From Chryseobacterium arthrosphaerae (GTDB lineage Bacteria > Bacteroidota > Bacteroidia > Flavobacteriales > Weeksellaceae): a DNA stretch of 64,000 nt. How positions within the stretch are numbered: the stretch's first letter is position 1; each line of letters opens with the position of its first letter. The translations under genes were made by a program, and so were the position numbers. The stretch covers positions 336,017 to 400,016 of the forward strand of contig NZ_MAYG01000023.1 of assembly GCF_001684965.1 (NCBI RefSeq), in the 5' to 3' direction. Below, piece after piece: positions 49,730 to 58,733 of this stretch. The notes under the pieces were generated by a model. That model did not search any database. It was not told the DNA's origin and saw nothing but the letters and a program-made list of their open reading frames with translations.

Positions 49730-52564
49730 ATGGACGCAACACAAGATAAAAGGCTGTTTCTCATCGATGCTTATGCGATGATTTTCAGAGGATATTACGC
49801 ATTAATCAGGAATCCGAGATTGACCAGCAAAGGGCTGGACACCTCTGCCATTTTCGGTTTTACCAATTCTTTGATCGAATTGATCAGAAGAGAAAGACCA
49901 ACCCATCTGGCAGTTGTTTTTGATGTAGGGCAGGCCAGTGTAAGAACAGATGATTTTTCAGATTACAAAGCCAACAGAAGTGAAACTCCTGAAGCCATCA
50001 AGATTGCTGTTCCATACATTCACAGGATCCTTGAAGCCATGCACATTCCGATTCTTGGAGTGGAAGGATATGAGGCGGATGATGTCATAGGAACGATTGC
50101 TTGTAAAGCGGAAAAAGAAGGCTATACCACTTTTATGGTGACACCGGATAAAGACTTTGCTCAATTGGTGACAGACAAAATCAAAATTTATAAACCGGGC
50201 TTAAAGGGTGGTGATATAGAAATTCTGGGCGTAGAAGAGGTAAAGGCAAAATATGAGATCGAAGATCCTAAGCAGGTCATAGACTTCCTTGCTATGATGG
50301 GAGATGCGGTGGATAATATTCCCGGTTTGGAAGGAGTAGGAGAAAAAACAGCAATGAAGTTCCTTAAAGAATTCGGAAGTATAGAAAACTTACTCGCCAA
50401 TACAGATAAGCTGAAAGGAAAGCTGAAGGAAAAAGTAGAAGCTTCCGCAGAACGCGGTATCTTATCCAAAAAATTAGCAACCATTATCTGTGATGCACCG
50501 GTAGAATTCCACCAGGAGCAATACGATCTTGAAACTCCGGACTTTGAAAAAGTAAAAGAGGTCTTTGATGAAATAGAATTCAGAAGACTCTACGAAAACC
50601 TGTACAGAGCTTTTGCTCCGGCTGCCACAGAAACCGTTATCGTAAGTGAAGTAGAAGTGAAGCAGACTCCGGCGGGAACAGAAGTAAAAGGACAGGTAAT
50701 GCAGCTTGATCTTTTTGCCAACTTCGAAGAACTGGATCAGGCTACCTCTACAAAATCTACCATTGAACAGAATGATCATCTGTACCAGTTCATCAACAAT
50801 CCAAAGGCCCAGAAAAAACTGGTTGATAACCTTCTGAAGCAGAGAGCGGTCTGTTTTGATACAGAAACAACCTCACTCAATGAGCTTGAAGCAGAGCTTG
50901 TAGGAATGAGTTTCTCCTACAAAAAAGGACTTGCCTATTACATTCCTTTGTCTGAAGACAGAAGCGAAGTTTTACAGACACTGGAAATTTTCAGACCGTT
51001 TTTCGAAAAGGAAGACCTGCTGAAAATCGCTCATAATCTGAAATTCGATTATAAAATATTAAAGCAGTATGACATCACCGTAAAAGGTGCCATGTTTGAT
51101 ACAATGATTGCCCATTACCTGCTGAATCCGGATGGAAGACACGGTATGGATTACCTTTCAGAAGTATACCTGAACTATAAACCGGTATCTATAGAAACCA
51201 TCATCGGAAAGAAAGGAAAAAAACAAGGGAATTTCAGAGACGCAGACCTGAGAACCCAGACCGATTATGCTGCAGAAGATGCAGATATAACCTTCCAGCT
51301 GTATGAATTGTTTGCTCCGCAGCTGAAAAAAGAAAACCTGGAAGACCTTTTCTTCAATATAGAAATGCCTCTGATGGAAGTGCTGGCAAAAATGGAGCTG
51401 GCAGGAATATCGCTGGATGAAAAATGGCTGGCTCAGGAAAGTATTGATCTTGAAAATGACCTGAAGCAGCTGGAAGCCACTATTTTTGAACTTTCCGGAG
51501 AAGAATTCAATATGAACTCTCCAAAGCAACTGGGAGAAATCCTGTTTGAGAAGATGCAGCTGGATCCAAAAGCTAAAAAAACGAAAACAGGCCAATATGC
51601 TACCTCAGAAGATGTACTTCAGAAACTGGCATCCAAACATGAGATCATCAAGCATATCCTGGAATACAGAACCTACCAGAAGCTGAAATCTACCTATGTG
51701 GATGCTTTACCTTCACAGATCGATAAAGAAGACAACAGGGTACACACCAATTTCTCACAGACGACAGCCGCTACGGGACGTCTGGCAAGTGTAAACCCGA
51801 ATCTGCAGAATATTCCGATCAGAACACTGAGAGGCCAGCAGATCCGTGGAGCCTTTGTTTCAGGAGAAGGAAAGAAAATTATCTCTGCCGATTATTCCCA
51901 GATAGAACTTCGCCTTATTGCAGAGATCTCGGGTGAGGAAAATATGATCAAAGCCTTCCAGGATGGGGAAGACATTCACGCTTCTACTGCAGCCAAACTC
52001 TTTAAAATTCCTTTAGAAGAAGTTTCTAAAACACAGAGAAGCCAGGCCAAAACAGTAAATTTTGGAATTATCTACGGACAGGGAGCTTTTGCTTTGGCAG
52101 AGCAGACCGGATTATCCCGTACAGAAGCCAAACAAATGATCGAAGCCTATTTTGAAACCTATCCGAAGCTGAAAGAATATATGGCAGAACAGGTAAATAA
52201 AGCACGGCAGATAGGATATGTGGAAACCATCCTTGGCAGGAAACGCCACTTAAAAGATATCAATTCCAATAATTTTGTTGTAAGAGGCCATGCCGAACGA
52301 AATGCTGTCAACGCCCCGGTTCAGGGAAGTGCTGCAGATATTGTAAAGATTGCCATGATTAAAATCGACAGAGAACTTGAAGAACAGCAGCTGAAAACCA
52401 AAATGTTACTTCAGGTACATGACGAACTGGTCTTTGAAGCCCCGGCTGATGAAATTGAAGCCGCTTCAAAATTAATTAAAACAGAAATGGAAAATGCTTT
52501 AAAAACACAGGTCCCGTTACTGGTAGAAATAGGAGTGGGAGACAACTGGCTGGAAGCTCATTAA
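49730..52564 (+). CDS. polA: DNA polymerase I
   Basis: The 944-residue protein starts MDATQDKRLF; the open frame reaches back to 49451 but that part overlaps hcp3 and its terminator. It has the 5'-3' exonuclease (about 1-290, 'LIDAYAMIFRGYYAL', 'GVEGYEADDVIGT'), a proofreading 3'-5' exonuclease with D-x-E ('CFDTETTSL') and 'YAAEDADIT', and the polymerase with motif A 'DYSQIELRLIAEISGEE', O helix 'KTVNFGIIYG' and motif C 'VHDELVFEAP'. It fills gaps in replication and repair. The proofreading residues are present, unlike in some relatives. Confidence 0.96.
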   Translation: MDATQDKRLFLIDAYAMIFRGYYALIRNPRLTSKGLDTSAIFGFTNSLIELIRRERPTHLAVVFDVGQASVRTDDFSDYKANRSETPEAIKIAVPYIHRILEAMHIPILGVEGYEADDVIGTIACKAEKEGYTTFMVTPDKDFAQLVTDKIKIYKPGLKGGDIEILGVEEVKAKYEIEDPKQVIDFLAMMGDAVDNIPGLEGVGEKTAMKFLKEFGSIENLLANTDKLKGKLKEKVEASAERGILSKKLATIICDAPVEFHQEQYDLETPDFEKVKEVFDEIEFRRLYENLYRAFAPAATETVIVSEVEVKQTPAGTEVKGQVMQLDLFANFEELDQATSTKSTIEQNDHLYQFINNPKAQKKLVDNLLKQRAVCFDTETTSLNELEAELVGMSFSYKKGLAYYIPLSEDRSEVLQTLEIFRPFFEKEDLLKIAHNLKFDYKILKQYDITVKGAMFDTMIAHYLLNPDGRHGMDYLSEVYLNYKPVSIETIIGKKGKKQGNFRDADLRTQTDYAAEDADITFQLYELFAPQLKKENLEDLFFNIEMPLMEVLAKMELAGISLDEKWLAQESIDLENDLKQLEATIFELSGEEFNMNSPKQLGEILFEKMQLDPKAKKTKTGQYATSEDVLQKLASKHEIIKHILEYRTYQKLKSTYVDALPSQIDKEDNRVHTNFSQTTAATGRLASVNPNLQNIPIRTLRGQQIRGAFVSGEGKKIISADYSQIELRLIAEISGEENMIKAFQDGEDIHASTAAKLFKIPLEEVSKTQRSQAKTVNFGIIYGQGAFALAEQTGLSRTEAKQMIEAYFETYPKLKEYMAEQVNKARQIGYVETILGRKRHLKDINSNNFVVRGHAERNAVNAPVQGSAADIVKIAMIKIDRELEEQQLKTKMLLQVHDELVFEAPADEIEAASKLIKTEMENALKTQVPLLVEIGVGDNWLEAH

Positions 52565-52585
52565 TCATAAGAACATTATCAAAAT

Positions 52586-52626
52586 AAAAAAACAGGCTGC
52601 CTTATATGAAGCAGCCTGTTTTTATT
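52586..52626. terminator. Bidirectional terminator between polA and the PP2C-like gene
   Basis: AACAGGCTGC (52591-52600) pairs with GCAGCCTGTT (52611-52620) over CTTATATGAA, with A/T runs on both sides. Confidence 0.93.
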
Positions 52627-52667
52627 TTTACCCAATAATGTACTAATAAAATGTAGCGGCAAGAAGA

Positions 52668-53414
52668 TTAAATATCTTGTTTTTTTATTAACCGTATTAT
52701 CGCAAGATCATCTGTGGGCTTTACTCCGTATTGATGTTCTAAGGTCTTGATTTTCTTGTTAAGCATTTCTTCAGTATTATCATCAGACGGAGTGATCATT
52801 AAATATTCCATACAATTGACGATTCCATCAAAGTCTGTTTTTTTTATTTTTGAAAAAGAAAGGATTCCATCGGTGGCTATAGATATATCCTCCATGCGGT
52901 CGAAAAAAATTTTCTGTTGTAGTGAGTCATACCAATGGTCAAAATCTTCATGAAGATGATAAGCTAAATAATCAGGTTTATTATCACGGTCAAATTCAGT
53001 GATTTTCCCATTAATACAAACAACACCGTCACCAATTGCTAAAACGATTCCTTTATCAGCTGTTCTATTGTAAATTAGAATGATTAAAGTTGTTAATAGT
53101 TCTTTCTCATTCAGCATTAGATGATTCTTAATAAACAGGAGTTCTTTGAATACGCTTCTCACAATCTCTTTAAGTTCTTCTTCTACATTACGCTGAACCT
53201 CTTTCTCATATAATTCTTTATAACCTGCTTCAACAATTGCTTTTCGTAAAATTTTAGCAAAAAGTGTCGAGGCAAAATGACTGTCCATAGCAGTTGAGCA
53301 GCCGTCCATTACTGCACAAACGATTTTATCAGCATTGATTTTTTTAATCAGAAGATCGTCTTCACAATGAAGAGTATGATAATCACCGATTTGTAATGAG
53401 GAATATGTTTTCAT
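52668..53414 (-). CDS. PP2C-like Ser/Thr protein phosphatase
   Basis: The 248-residue protein has the metal-binding Asp positions of the PP2C fold: 'CAVMDGCSTAMDSHFAS' (in place of DGMGGH), 'LAIGDGVVCING', 'ISIATDGILSF' and 'PTDDLAIIRLI'. Motif 2 is altered (DGCSTAMDS), which is seen in the SpoIIE/PP2C-like subgroup in Bacteroidota. It may dephosphorylate Ser/Thr residues; no kinase is nearby. Because some T6SSs are controlled by a Ser/Thr phosphatase, a link to the neighbouring locus is possible but polA lies between. Confidence 0.8.
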   Translation of the reverse strand: MKTYSSLQIGDYHTLHCEDDLLIKKINADKIVCAVMDGCSTAMDSHFASTLFAKILRKAIVEAGYKELYEKEVQRNVEEELKEIVRSVFKELLFIKNHLMLNEKELLTTLIILIYNRTADKGIVLAIGDGVVCINGKITEFDRDNKPDYLAYHLHEDFDHWYDSLQQKIFFDRMEDISIATDGILSFSKIKKTDFDGIVNCMEYLMITPSDDNTEEMLNKKIKTLEHQYGVKPTDDLAIIRLIKKQDI

Positions 53415-53495
53415 GAATTTTGTGAGAAACCTGATGAAATTTCGGCTTTTAGATAAGAAACATTGCTATAATAGGAATGAACTGAAGTTCAGATT

Positions 53496-53894
53496 TTAAG
53501 TATTGAATTCAATTTCCCCCATATAGTAAAGCTTGTTTTCTTCCCCATCCACAGAAACCGGGTTAGGAATAGCAAATCTGCTGGCGAAAATAATGGCATT
53601 GACCGGAGTGTCCAGATTCATTTCATTAAGTCTGCTTTCAAGAACCGGAAGCCATTCGTCTGCATAGGAATATTCAGAAAATTTCTCGTAAAGTCCCAGA
53701 TTTTCATCTTCAAAACCATATTCCATAAAATCATCATCAAACCACTTGATCCCCTGTGATTCTGCAAATTTTGAAACATACTGGTCTTCAGTTTCTTCGT
53801 CTATATAATAATTTTCATCCTCTTCTACGAAACTGTAAAAGTCCTCTTCATCTTTAAAATACCCTAACCAGAAGTGTGAAATTTCTTTATCCAT
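53496..53894 (-). CDS. Immunity protein 22-type (Imm22) protein
   Basis: The 132-residue acidic protein resembles the Imm22 family: 'HFWLGYFKDEEDFYSFVEEDE', 'SKFAESQGIKWFDDDFMEYGF' and a C-terminal 'VNAIIFASRFAIPNPVSVDGE'. Imm22 proteins protect against contact-delivered toxins. No toxin gene is next to it, so it is an orphan, perhaps left after module loss or serving as defence against neighbours' toxins. It is on the opposite strand from the T6SS genes. Confidence 0.78.
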   Translation of the reverse strand: MDKEISHFWLGYFKDEEDFYSFVEEDENYYIDEETEDQYVSKFAESQGIKWFDDDFMEYGFEDENLGLYEKFSEYSYADEWLPVLESRLNEMNLDTPVNAIIFASRFAIPNPVSVDGEENKLYYMGEIEFNT

Positions 53895-54072
53895 TGGAAA
53901 ATATATTGAATGTTTATGTTTATTGATACCCCTGTATCATGTAATTGAGACTGTAATATTACGAAAGTTTTTCAGTCAAATAAAATCTTCTTATCCCCAA
54001 ACAGCGTTGGATGACTGAATTTACGGATAAAATTTTTTATTGTAATTTTATTCTGTGTTTAAATTATAAAAA

Positions 54073-54720
54073 ATGGATTTTCTTCAGGACCATTACCTTG
54101 TAAAAAATGAATTACTGCTCATCCTTATTTCCGTCATACTGGGGCTGTTTATTGGTGCTGAGCGGGAGTACCGTAATAAGTCTGCAGGGCTGAGGACTTT
54201 TATTCTCGTTTGTTTTGGCGCCTGTCTGTTTACAATCCTTTCCATCAAAATAGGTGTGGAGAATCCGGACCGTCTTGCAGCCAATATTATTACCGGGATC
54301 GGTTTTTTGGGAGCGGGAGTGATTTTTAAAGGAGACAATAAAATTGAAGGAATCACCACTGCAACTACCATCTGGGCAACCGCTTCAATAGGAATGGCTG
54401 TAGGCTCAGGCTATGTATACTTTTCCCTGCTGGGAACCGCTTTGGTGCTTATTGTTTTAAGCGCTTTAACGTATCTTCAGAATTTTATAGACAACTATAA
54501 TAAAGTAAGGGAATACAGAATTACGATTATCAGTTCGGGAGATATCAGATATTGTGAGAATATCTTCAAAGAACACCATTTAAAATATCTGATGATTAAG
54601 CAGCTGTACTCTCAGGGAAGTCTTACTGTTGTCTGGCGGCTGACGGGTAAGAATACTCATCATGAAGAAGTCATCAGACGGCTTGTAGATGACCCGAAAA
54701 TTACAGCTTATCAGTTTTAA
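54073..54720 (+). CDS. MgtC/SapB family membrane protein
   Basis: The 215-residue protein has the MgtC-type N-terminal domain with four to five membrane helices: 'VILGLFIGAEREYRNKSAGLRTFILVCFGACLFTI', 'RLAANIITGIGFLGAGVIFKG' and 'GITTATTIWATASIGMAVGSGYVYFS'. The C-terminal soluble part (about 145-215) is ACT-like. MgtC proteins help survival at low magnesium and in hosts by affecting ATP synthase or membrane potential. It is a single-gene unit. Confidence 0.9.
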   Translation: MDFLQDHYLVKNELLLILISVILGLFIGAEREYRNKSAGLRTFILVCFGACLFTILSIKIGVENPDRLAANIITGIGFLGAGVIFKGDNKIEGITTATTIWATASIGMAVGSGYVYFSLLGTALVLIVLSALTYLQNFIDNYNKVREYRITIISSGDIRYCENIFKEHHLKYLMIKQLYSQGSLTVVWRLTGKNTHHEEVIRRLVDDPKITAYQF

Positions 54721-54761
54721 ACAGATGATCCCAATCTGTTACATTTAACTTTACTGCAAAA

Positions 54762-54787
54762 AAATAAAGGCCGAAGCCTTTATTTCC
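54762..54787. terminator. Bidirectional terminator between mgtC-like and nlpE-like genes
   Basis: AAATAAAGGC (54762-54771) pairs with GCCTTTATTT (54776-54785) over a CGAA loop, with A and T flanks on both sides. Confidence 0.85.
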
Positions 54788-55284
54788 TATTTTTTCTTGA
54801 ATACATACAGATCCTTGTTGGGACCGGTGATTTCTTTTCCGTCCATATCCAGTTGGATCAGCATGCCTTCACCTACTTTGTATTTGTAATTGGCAGTTTT
54901 ACCTTTTAAAGTAATAATACTTCCTGTAGCATCCCAGGTAAAAGATCCTTTGTCTTCATTTTTTGATTTTCTGTCGATATACTCTTCAGTAATGCTGAAG
55001 GTTTTATCATTGTTTAATGTCAGTGAAGTCTTGATTCCCGGGCAGTCGGCGCAAGGAACTGTAGCTTCATAAGTACCGTTCCAGTCTAATGCATTTTCAG
55101 AAGTATCCCCCTGTGCACTCGTTACTGCCTGTGTACTGTCAGTTGCAGTGGGTTGCGCAGTAGCGGTAGAATCTGCTACAACATCTGCCGGCTCACCTAC
55201 CTGTCCGTCTTTTTTGTCTTTTGTACAGGAAGCAAGGAATAAGGCAGCTCCAATTCCAAGGATAAGCATTTTGTTTTTCATCAT
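54787..55284 (-). CDS. NlpE-like copper-resistance/envelope lipoprotein
   Basis: The 165-residue lipoprotein has a lipobox ending at C20 ('ALFLASC'), a low-complexity Thr/Ala/Asp linker (about 25-65), and an NlpE N-terminal-type barrel starting 'WNGTYEATVPCADCPGIKTSLTL'. The C-A-D-C motif is the signature of NlpE, which senses surface and copper stress in other bacteria. Here it lacks the C-terminal OB domain of E. coli NlpE, as in most Bacteroidota versions. Confidence 0.88.
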   Translation of the reverse strand: MMKNKMLILGIGAALFLASCTKDKKDGQVGEPADVVADSTATAQPTATDSTQAVTSAQGDTSENALDWNGTYEATVPCADCPGIKTSLTLNNDKTFSITEEYIDRKSKNEDKGSFTWDATGSIITLKGKTANYKYKVGEGMLIQLDMDGKEITGPNKDLYVFKKK

Positions 55285-55351
55285 AATAAATAATTTAAGG
55301 ATGTTTTTATTAAGTACCTAGCAATACGCAAAAATCGAGCCAGAGGGTGGG

Positions 55352-55370
55352 GGAGTAATGAGTAATGAGT
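55352..55370. repeat. Short GAGTAAT repeats
   Basis: Two full copies and a partial copy of the 7-mer GAGTAAT lie here, preceded by a G-rich tract (GGTGGGGGAG). The arrangement resembles the TAATAAG array at 63041-63110, which also follows a G-rich tract. Confidence 0.6.
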
Positions 55371-55521
55371 GGCGGATTTCGGGTTACTACTTATAGGGCT
55401 CCGGTTTTAATTCAGATCTCTTTTCATCAGTTGGGCAAAAAAATCCCCATCAGTAACTTTTCCACCCGTTTTATGAAGTCTATTCCTATTTTTCTTCGTA
55501 AATTGGGGCAAAATTTTGATT

Positions 55522-57660
55522 ATGACAAAAAAGATACTTTTATCTGTATTTCTTTTGCCAGCTGCAATGGCATTTGCACAACAATATGGAGGAATGTGGA
55601 TTCCTACAGAGCTGAATGAAAAGGAAATGAAGGATTTGGGAATGAAGATTTCCGCTAAAGATATTTTCAACCCTCAAAAACCAAGCATAAAGGATGCGGT
55701 AGTACAGTTTAACGGTGGATGTACCGCAGAGATCATCTCTCCTAAAGGATTGCTGCTGACCAATCACCACTGTGGATATGGCCAGATTCAGGCACACTCT
55801 ACAGTACAGAATGACCTTCTGTCTAATGGTTTCTGGGCTAAAAATATGCAGGGAGAACTTCCTAATCCGGGAGTAAAAGTAGATTTTATCGTAGATATAA
55901 AAGAAGTAACAGATCAGATTTTAGAAGGAACGGATAACCTTACGGAGCCTGAGCTTACTAAAAAGATCAATAACAATATCGAGGTTTATAAAAACTCTCA
56001 GAAAATAGAATCTTACCAGTCAATCATGGTAAAACCTATGTACTATGGAAACAAGTACTATGCTTACACGATCGAAACTTATAAAGATATCCGTCTTGTA
56101 GGGGCACCGCCTCAAAGCATCGGGAAATTCGGTAGCGATACAGATAACTGGGTTTGGCCAAGACATACGGGAGATTTCTCAATGTTCAGAATCTATGCAG
56201 ATAAAAACAACAGACCTGCAGAGTACTCAAAAGATAATGTGCCTTACGTTCCAAAGCACTACCTTCCGGTTTCTATCAAAGATAAGAATGAAAATGACTT
56301 TACATTTGTATTCGGATTCCCTGGAAGAACCACGGAATATCTTCCGGCAATAGCAGTAGAAAAGATCATGAAAGAAATTGATCCTGCCAGAATTGCCGTA
56401 CGTGATGTTGCTTTGAAAACTCTGGACGAAAAAATGCGTGTGGATAATGAGACACGTATCAAATATGCTTCAAAATATGCCTCAGTAGCCAATTACTGGA
56501 AAAAATGGATCGGCGAAGTGGAAGGATTGAAAAAATCCAATGCTGTTGAGAAAAAAGTAATGTATGAAGGATCCCTGGTAGCTAAAAATCCTGAGATCAA
56601 AACAACTTTGGATCAGCTGAACAAATACTACAACGAGCAGGCTCCTTATGCTTTAAACAATGCATATTATACCGAAGTGGTAAGAAATGCAGAGACTTTG
56701 AAGCTGGCAGGTGATTATTATGATTTTGTAGCAGCTGTGGAAGCAGGCAGAATGGATGAAAAGGAGCTTGGCAAATTAAAAACAAAGTTAACCTCATTCT
56801 ATAAAGATTACAGTGCAGAGCTTGATGCAAAGGTAACAGCTAAGTTATTGGCTTTATATGTGAATAAAACTGCACCACAGTTTTTACCGGCAGGTTTCGG
56901 TAAATACAAAGATGAGGCTGCCAATATGCCTTTGATGGAGGATATGTCTAAGAACTCTATCATTACAGGAAGAACTGCTGTAAACGGAGCTGCTTTGAAT
57001 GCTGATATTGATAAAGCTTTTTCCAATCAGGATAAGTTGATCAAAACCTTGAAAAAAGATCCTGTGTATCAGCTGTACGTTTCTATGAAAGAAGGATATA
57101 TGAAAACTGCTGATCCGCAATACACTGCTCTTCAGACCAAAATTGATGCTTTGCAGAAAAAATTTATGGCACAGCAGATGGCAACTGATAAAGACAGAAA
57201 ATTCTTCCCGGATGCCAATTCTACCCTTCGTGTAACCTATGGAAAAGTGAAAGGTTCTACACCGAGAGACGCTGTTTCTTACGGTTACCAGACCCACCTG
57301 GCAGGAGTAATGGAGAAATATGTTCCTGGAGATTACGAATTTGATGTTCCTAAAAAGCTGATCGATCTTTATAACAAAAAAGATTTCGGAATCTATAAAG
57401 ATAAAACGGGAGATGTTCCGGTAGGATTTACTGCTACCAACCACACTACAGGAGGGAACTCGGGAAGTCCGGCTCTTGATGCCAACGGAAACCTGGTAGG
57501 TCTTAACTTCGACAGACAGTGGGAAGGTACAATGAGTGATATCAATTACGACCCCCGTTTCAGCAGAAACATCATGGTAGATACAAAATACATCCTTTTC
57601 ATCGTTGAAAAATTTGCCGATTCCAAATGGCTTGTAGATGAAATGAAAGTGATAAAATAA
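55522..57660 (+). CDS. S46 family dipeptidyl-peptidase, DPP11-type
   Basis: The 712-residue protein (start at ATG 55522) has a signal peptide (MTKKILLSVFLLPAAMAFAQ) and the chymotrypsin-like S46 triad regions: 'LLLTNHHCGYGQIQAHS' (His83), 'WVWPRHTGDFSMFR' (Asp), and 'TGGNSGSPALDANGN' (Ser647). The residue 18 after the catalytic Ser is Arg665 ('NFDRQWEG'); in S46 enzymes Arg here marks DPP11, which prefers Asp or Glu at P1, while Gly marks DPP7. It would cut dipeptides from peptides in the periplasm. The 237 bp upstream hold repeats and no gene. Confidence 0.9.
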   Translation: MTKKILLSVFLLPAAMAFAQQYGGMWIPTELNEKEMKDLGMKISAKDIFNPQKPSIKDAVVQFNGGCTAEIISPKGLLLTNHHCGYGQIQAHSTVQNDLLSNGFWAKNMQGELPNPGVKVDFIVDIKEVTDQILEGTDNLTEPELTKKINNNIEVYKNSQKIESYQSIMVKPMYYGNKYYAYTIETYKDIRLVGAPPQSIGKFGSDTDNWVWPRHTGDFSMFRIYADKNNRPAEYSKDNVPYVPKHYLPVSIKDKNENDFTFVFGFPGRTTEYLPAIAVEKIMKEIDPARIAVRDVALKTLDEKMRVDNETRIKYASKYASVANYWKKWIGEVEGLKKSNAVEKKVMYEGSLVAKNPEIKTTLDQLNKYYNEQAPYALNNAYYTEVVRNAETLKLAGDYYDFVAAVEAGRMDEKELGKLKTKLTSFYKDYSAELDAKVTAKLLALYVNKTAPQFLPAGFGKYKDEAANMPLMEDMSKNSIITGRTAVNGAALNADIDKAFSNQDKLIKTLKKDPVYQLYVSMKEGYMKTADPQYTALQTKIDALQKKFMAQQMATDKDRKFFPDANSTLRVTYGKVKGSTPRDAVSYGYQTHLAGVMEKYVPGDYEFDVPKKLIDLYNKKDFGIYKDKTGDVPVGFTATNHTTGGNSGSPALDANGNLVGLNFDRQWEGTMSDINYDPRFSRNIMVDTKYILFIVEKFADSKWLVDEMKVIK

Positions 57661-57680
57661 TTTATAAAAGTTATACCTTT

Positions 57681-57722
57681 AAGAATCTATTTGAATTGAG
57701 TTTTGAATAGATTCTTTTTTAT
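57681..57722 (+). terminator. Terminator after the S46 peptidase gene
   Basis: AAGAATCTATT (57681-57691) pairs with AATAGATTCTT (57706-57716) over a 14-base loop followed by T residues. Confidence 0.88.
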
Positions 57723-57731
57723 TTTTAAGAG

Positions 57732-58733
57732 ATGAAAGATAGGATCATCAACGTATTGACCGCCTTTGAAACAGATAATATCGGGAAATCTTTTCCGTTG
57801 GAGTATTGCCTGCCACTTTATCACTCGGTTTCGGATCAGGAGCTGCCCCATATCAGGCATGTGATCCGGTATAAAAATACCAGGCAGTTTGAAGATGATC
57901 TTGATTATATTTCGAAATACTTTCAGTTTGTAGACTGGCAGGAGTTTAAAGACTTTACTTCCGGAAACTTCAGATCAGGAAAAAAAATAGCTTTGCTCAC
58001 TTTTGATGACGGCTTCAGGGAATTTTATGATACGGTAGCGCCTATATTGGAGCGTAAAGGAATTTATGCCTGCAACTTTATAAATCCCGCTTTTATTGAC
58101 AATAAAGACATGATGTTCAGGTGTAAAGCCAGCCTGCTTATTGATCTTCTGGAGAAAAAGAGCATCGTAAATCCCGAAATAGCTCATATTCTGTCTCTTC
58201 AGAATAATAGTTCGGCAGAAGCTATTCGACAAAGGATTTTAAAGGTTACTTATCAGGAAAAACATATTTTGGATCTTCTTGCTGAAAAACTTGAATTTGA
58301 TTTTAAAGCTTATTCGAGAGAATTCAGACCTTATTTAAGTACTGAAGAATTAAAAATACTTACGGATAAAGGATTCGGGATCGCATCCCATAGCTGGGAT
58401 CATCCGAAATACGGGGAGCTTTCTCTGAAAGAACAGATGGAAACTACCCATCAGACTTTTGTGTATTTAAAAGAAAATGGATTCCTGTATGAAACCTTTG
58501 CCTTTCCGTTCACTGATTTCCAGGTAAAACAGGATTTCTTCGAAGAACTTTTTAAAAATAAAGAAATCTATTGTAGTTTTGGATGTGCCGGGGTAAAGCT
58601 GGACAGTGTAAGGAAAAATTTCCAGAGAATACCAATGGAAATGGGGGAGACTGGTGAAACCATACTGAAAAAAGAAATCGCCTACTTCAGACTGAAAAAA
58701 CTGATGAATAAAAATACCATTATAAGAAAATGA
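57732..58733 (+). CDS. Polysaccharide deacetylase family protein
   Basis: The 333-residue protein has NodB-type motifs: 'ALLTFDDGFREFYDTVAPIL' (Asp-Asp) and 'IASHSWDHPKYGELS' with the H-x-x-x-H zinc site. No signal peptide is seen. Such enzymes remove acetyl groups from sugars of surface glycans or lipid-linked intermediates. The stop overlaps the start of the next gene by 4 bp (ATGA), so the two products probably act in one pathway, perhaps glycan modification. Confidence 0.88.
   Translation: MKDRIINVLTAFETDNIGKSFPLEYCLPLYHSVSDQELPHIRHVIRYKNTRQFEDDLDYISKYFQFVDWQEFKDFTSGNFRSGKKIALLTFDDGFREFYDTVAPILERKGIYACNFINPAFIDNKDMMFRCKASLLIDLLEKKSIVNPEIAHILSLQNNSSAEAIRQRILKVTYQEKHILDLLAEKLEFDFKAYSREFRPYLSTEELKILTDKGFGIASHSWDHPKYGELSLKEQMETTHQTFVYLKENGFLYETFAFPFTDFQVKQDFFEELFKNKEIYCSFGCAGVKLDSVRKNFQRIPMEMGETGETILKKEIAYFRLKKLMNKNTIIRK

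Noticed and set aside
56884..57444. 186-codon antisense open frame inside the S46 peptidase gene
   Set aside because: A shadow frame; the sense strand has all catalytic motifs.
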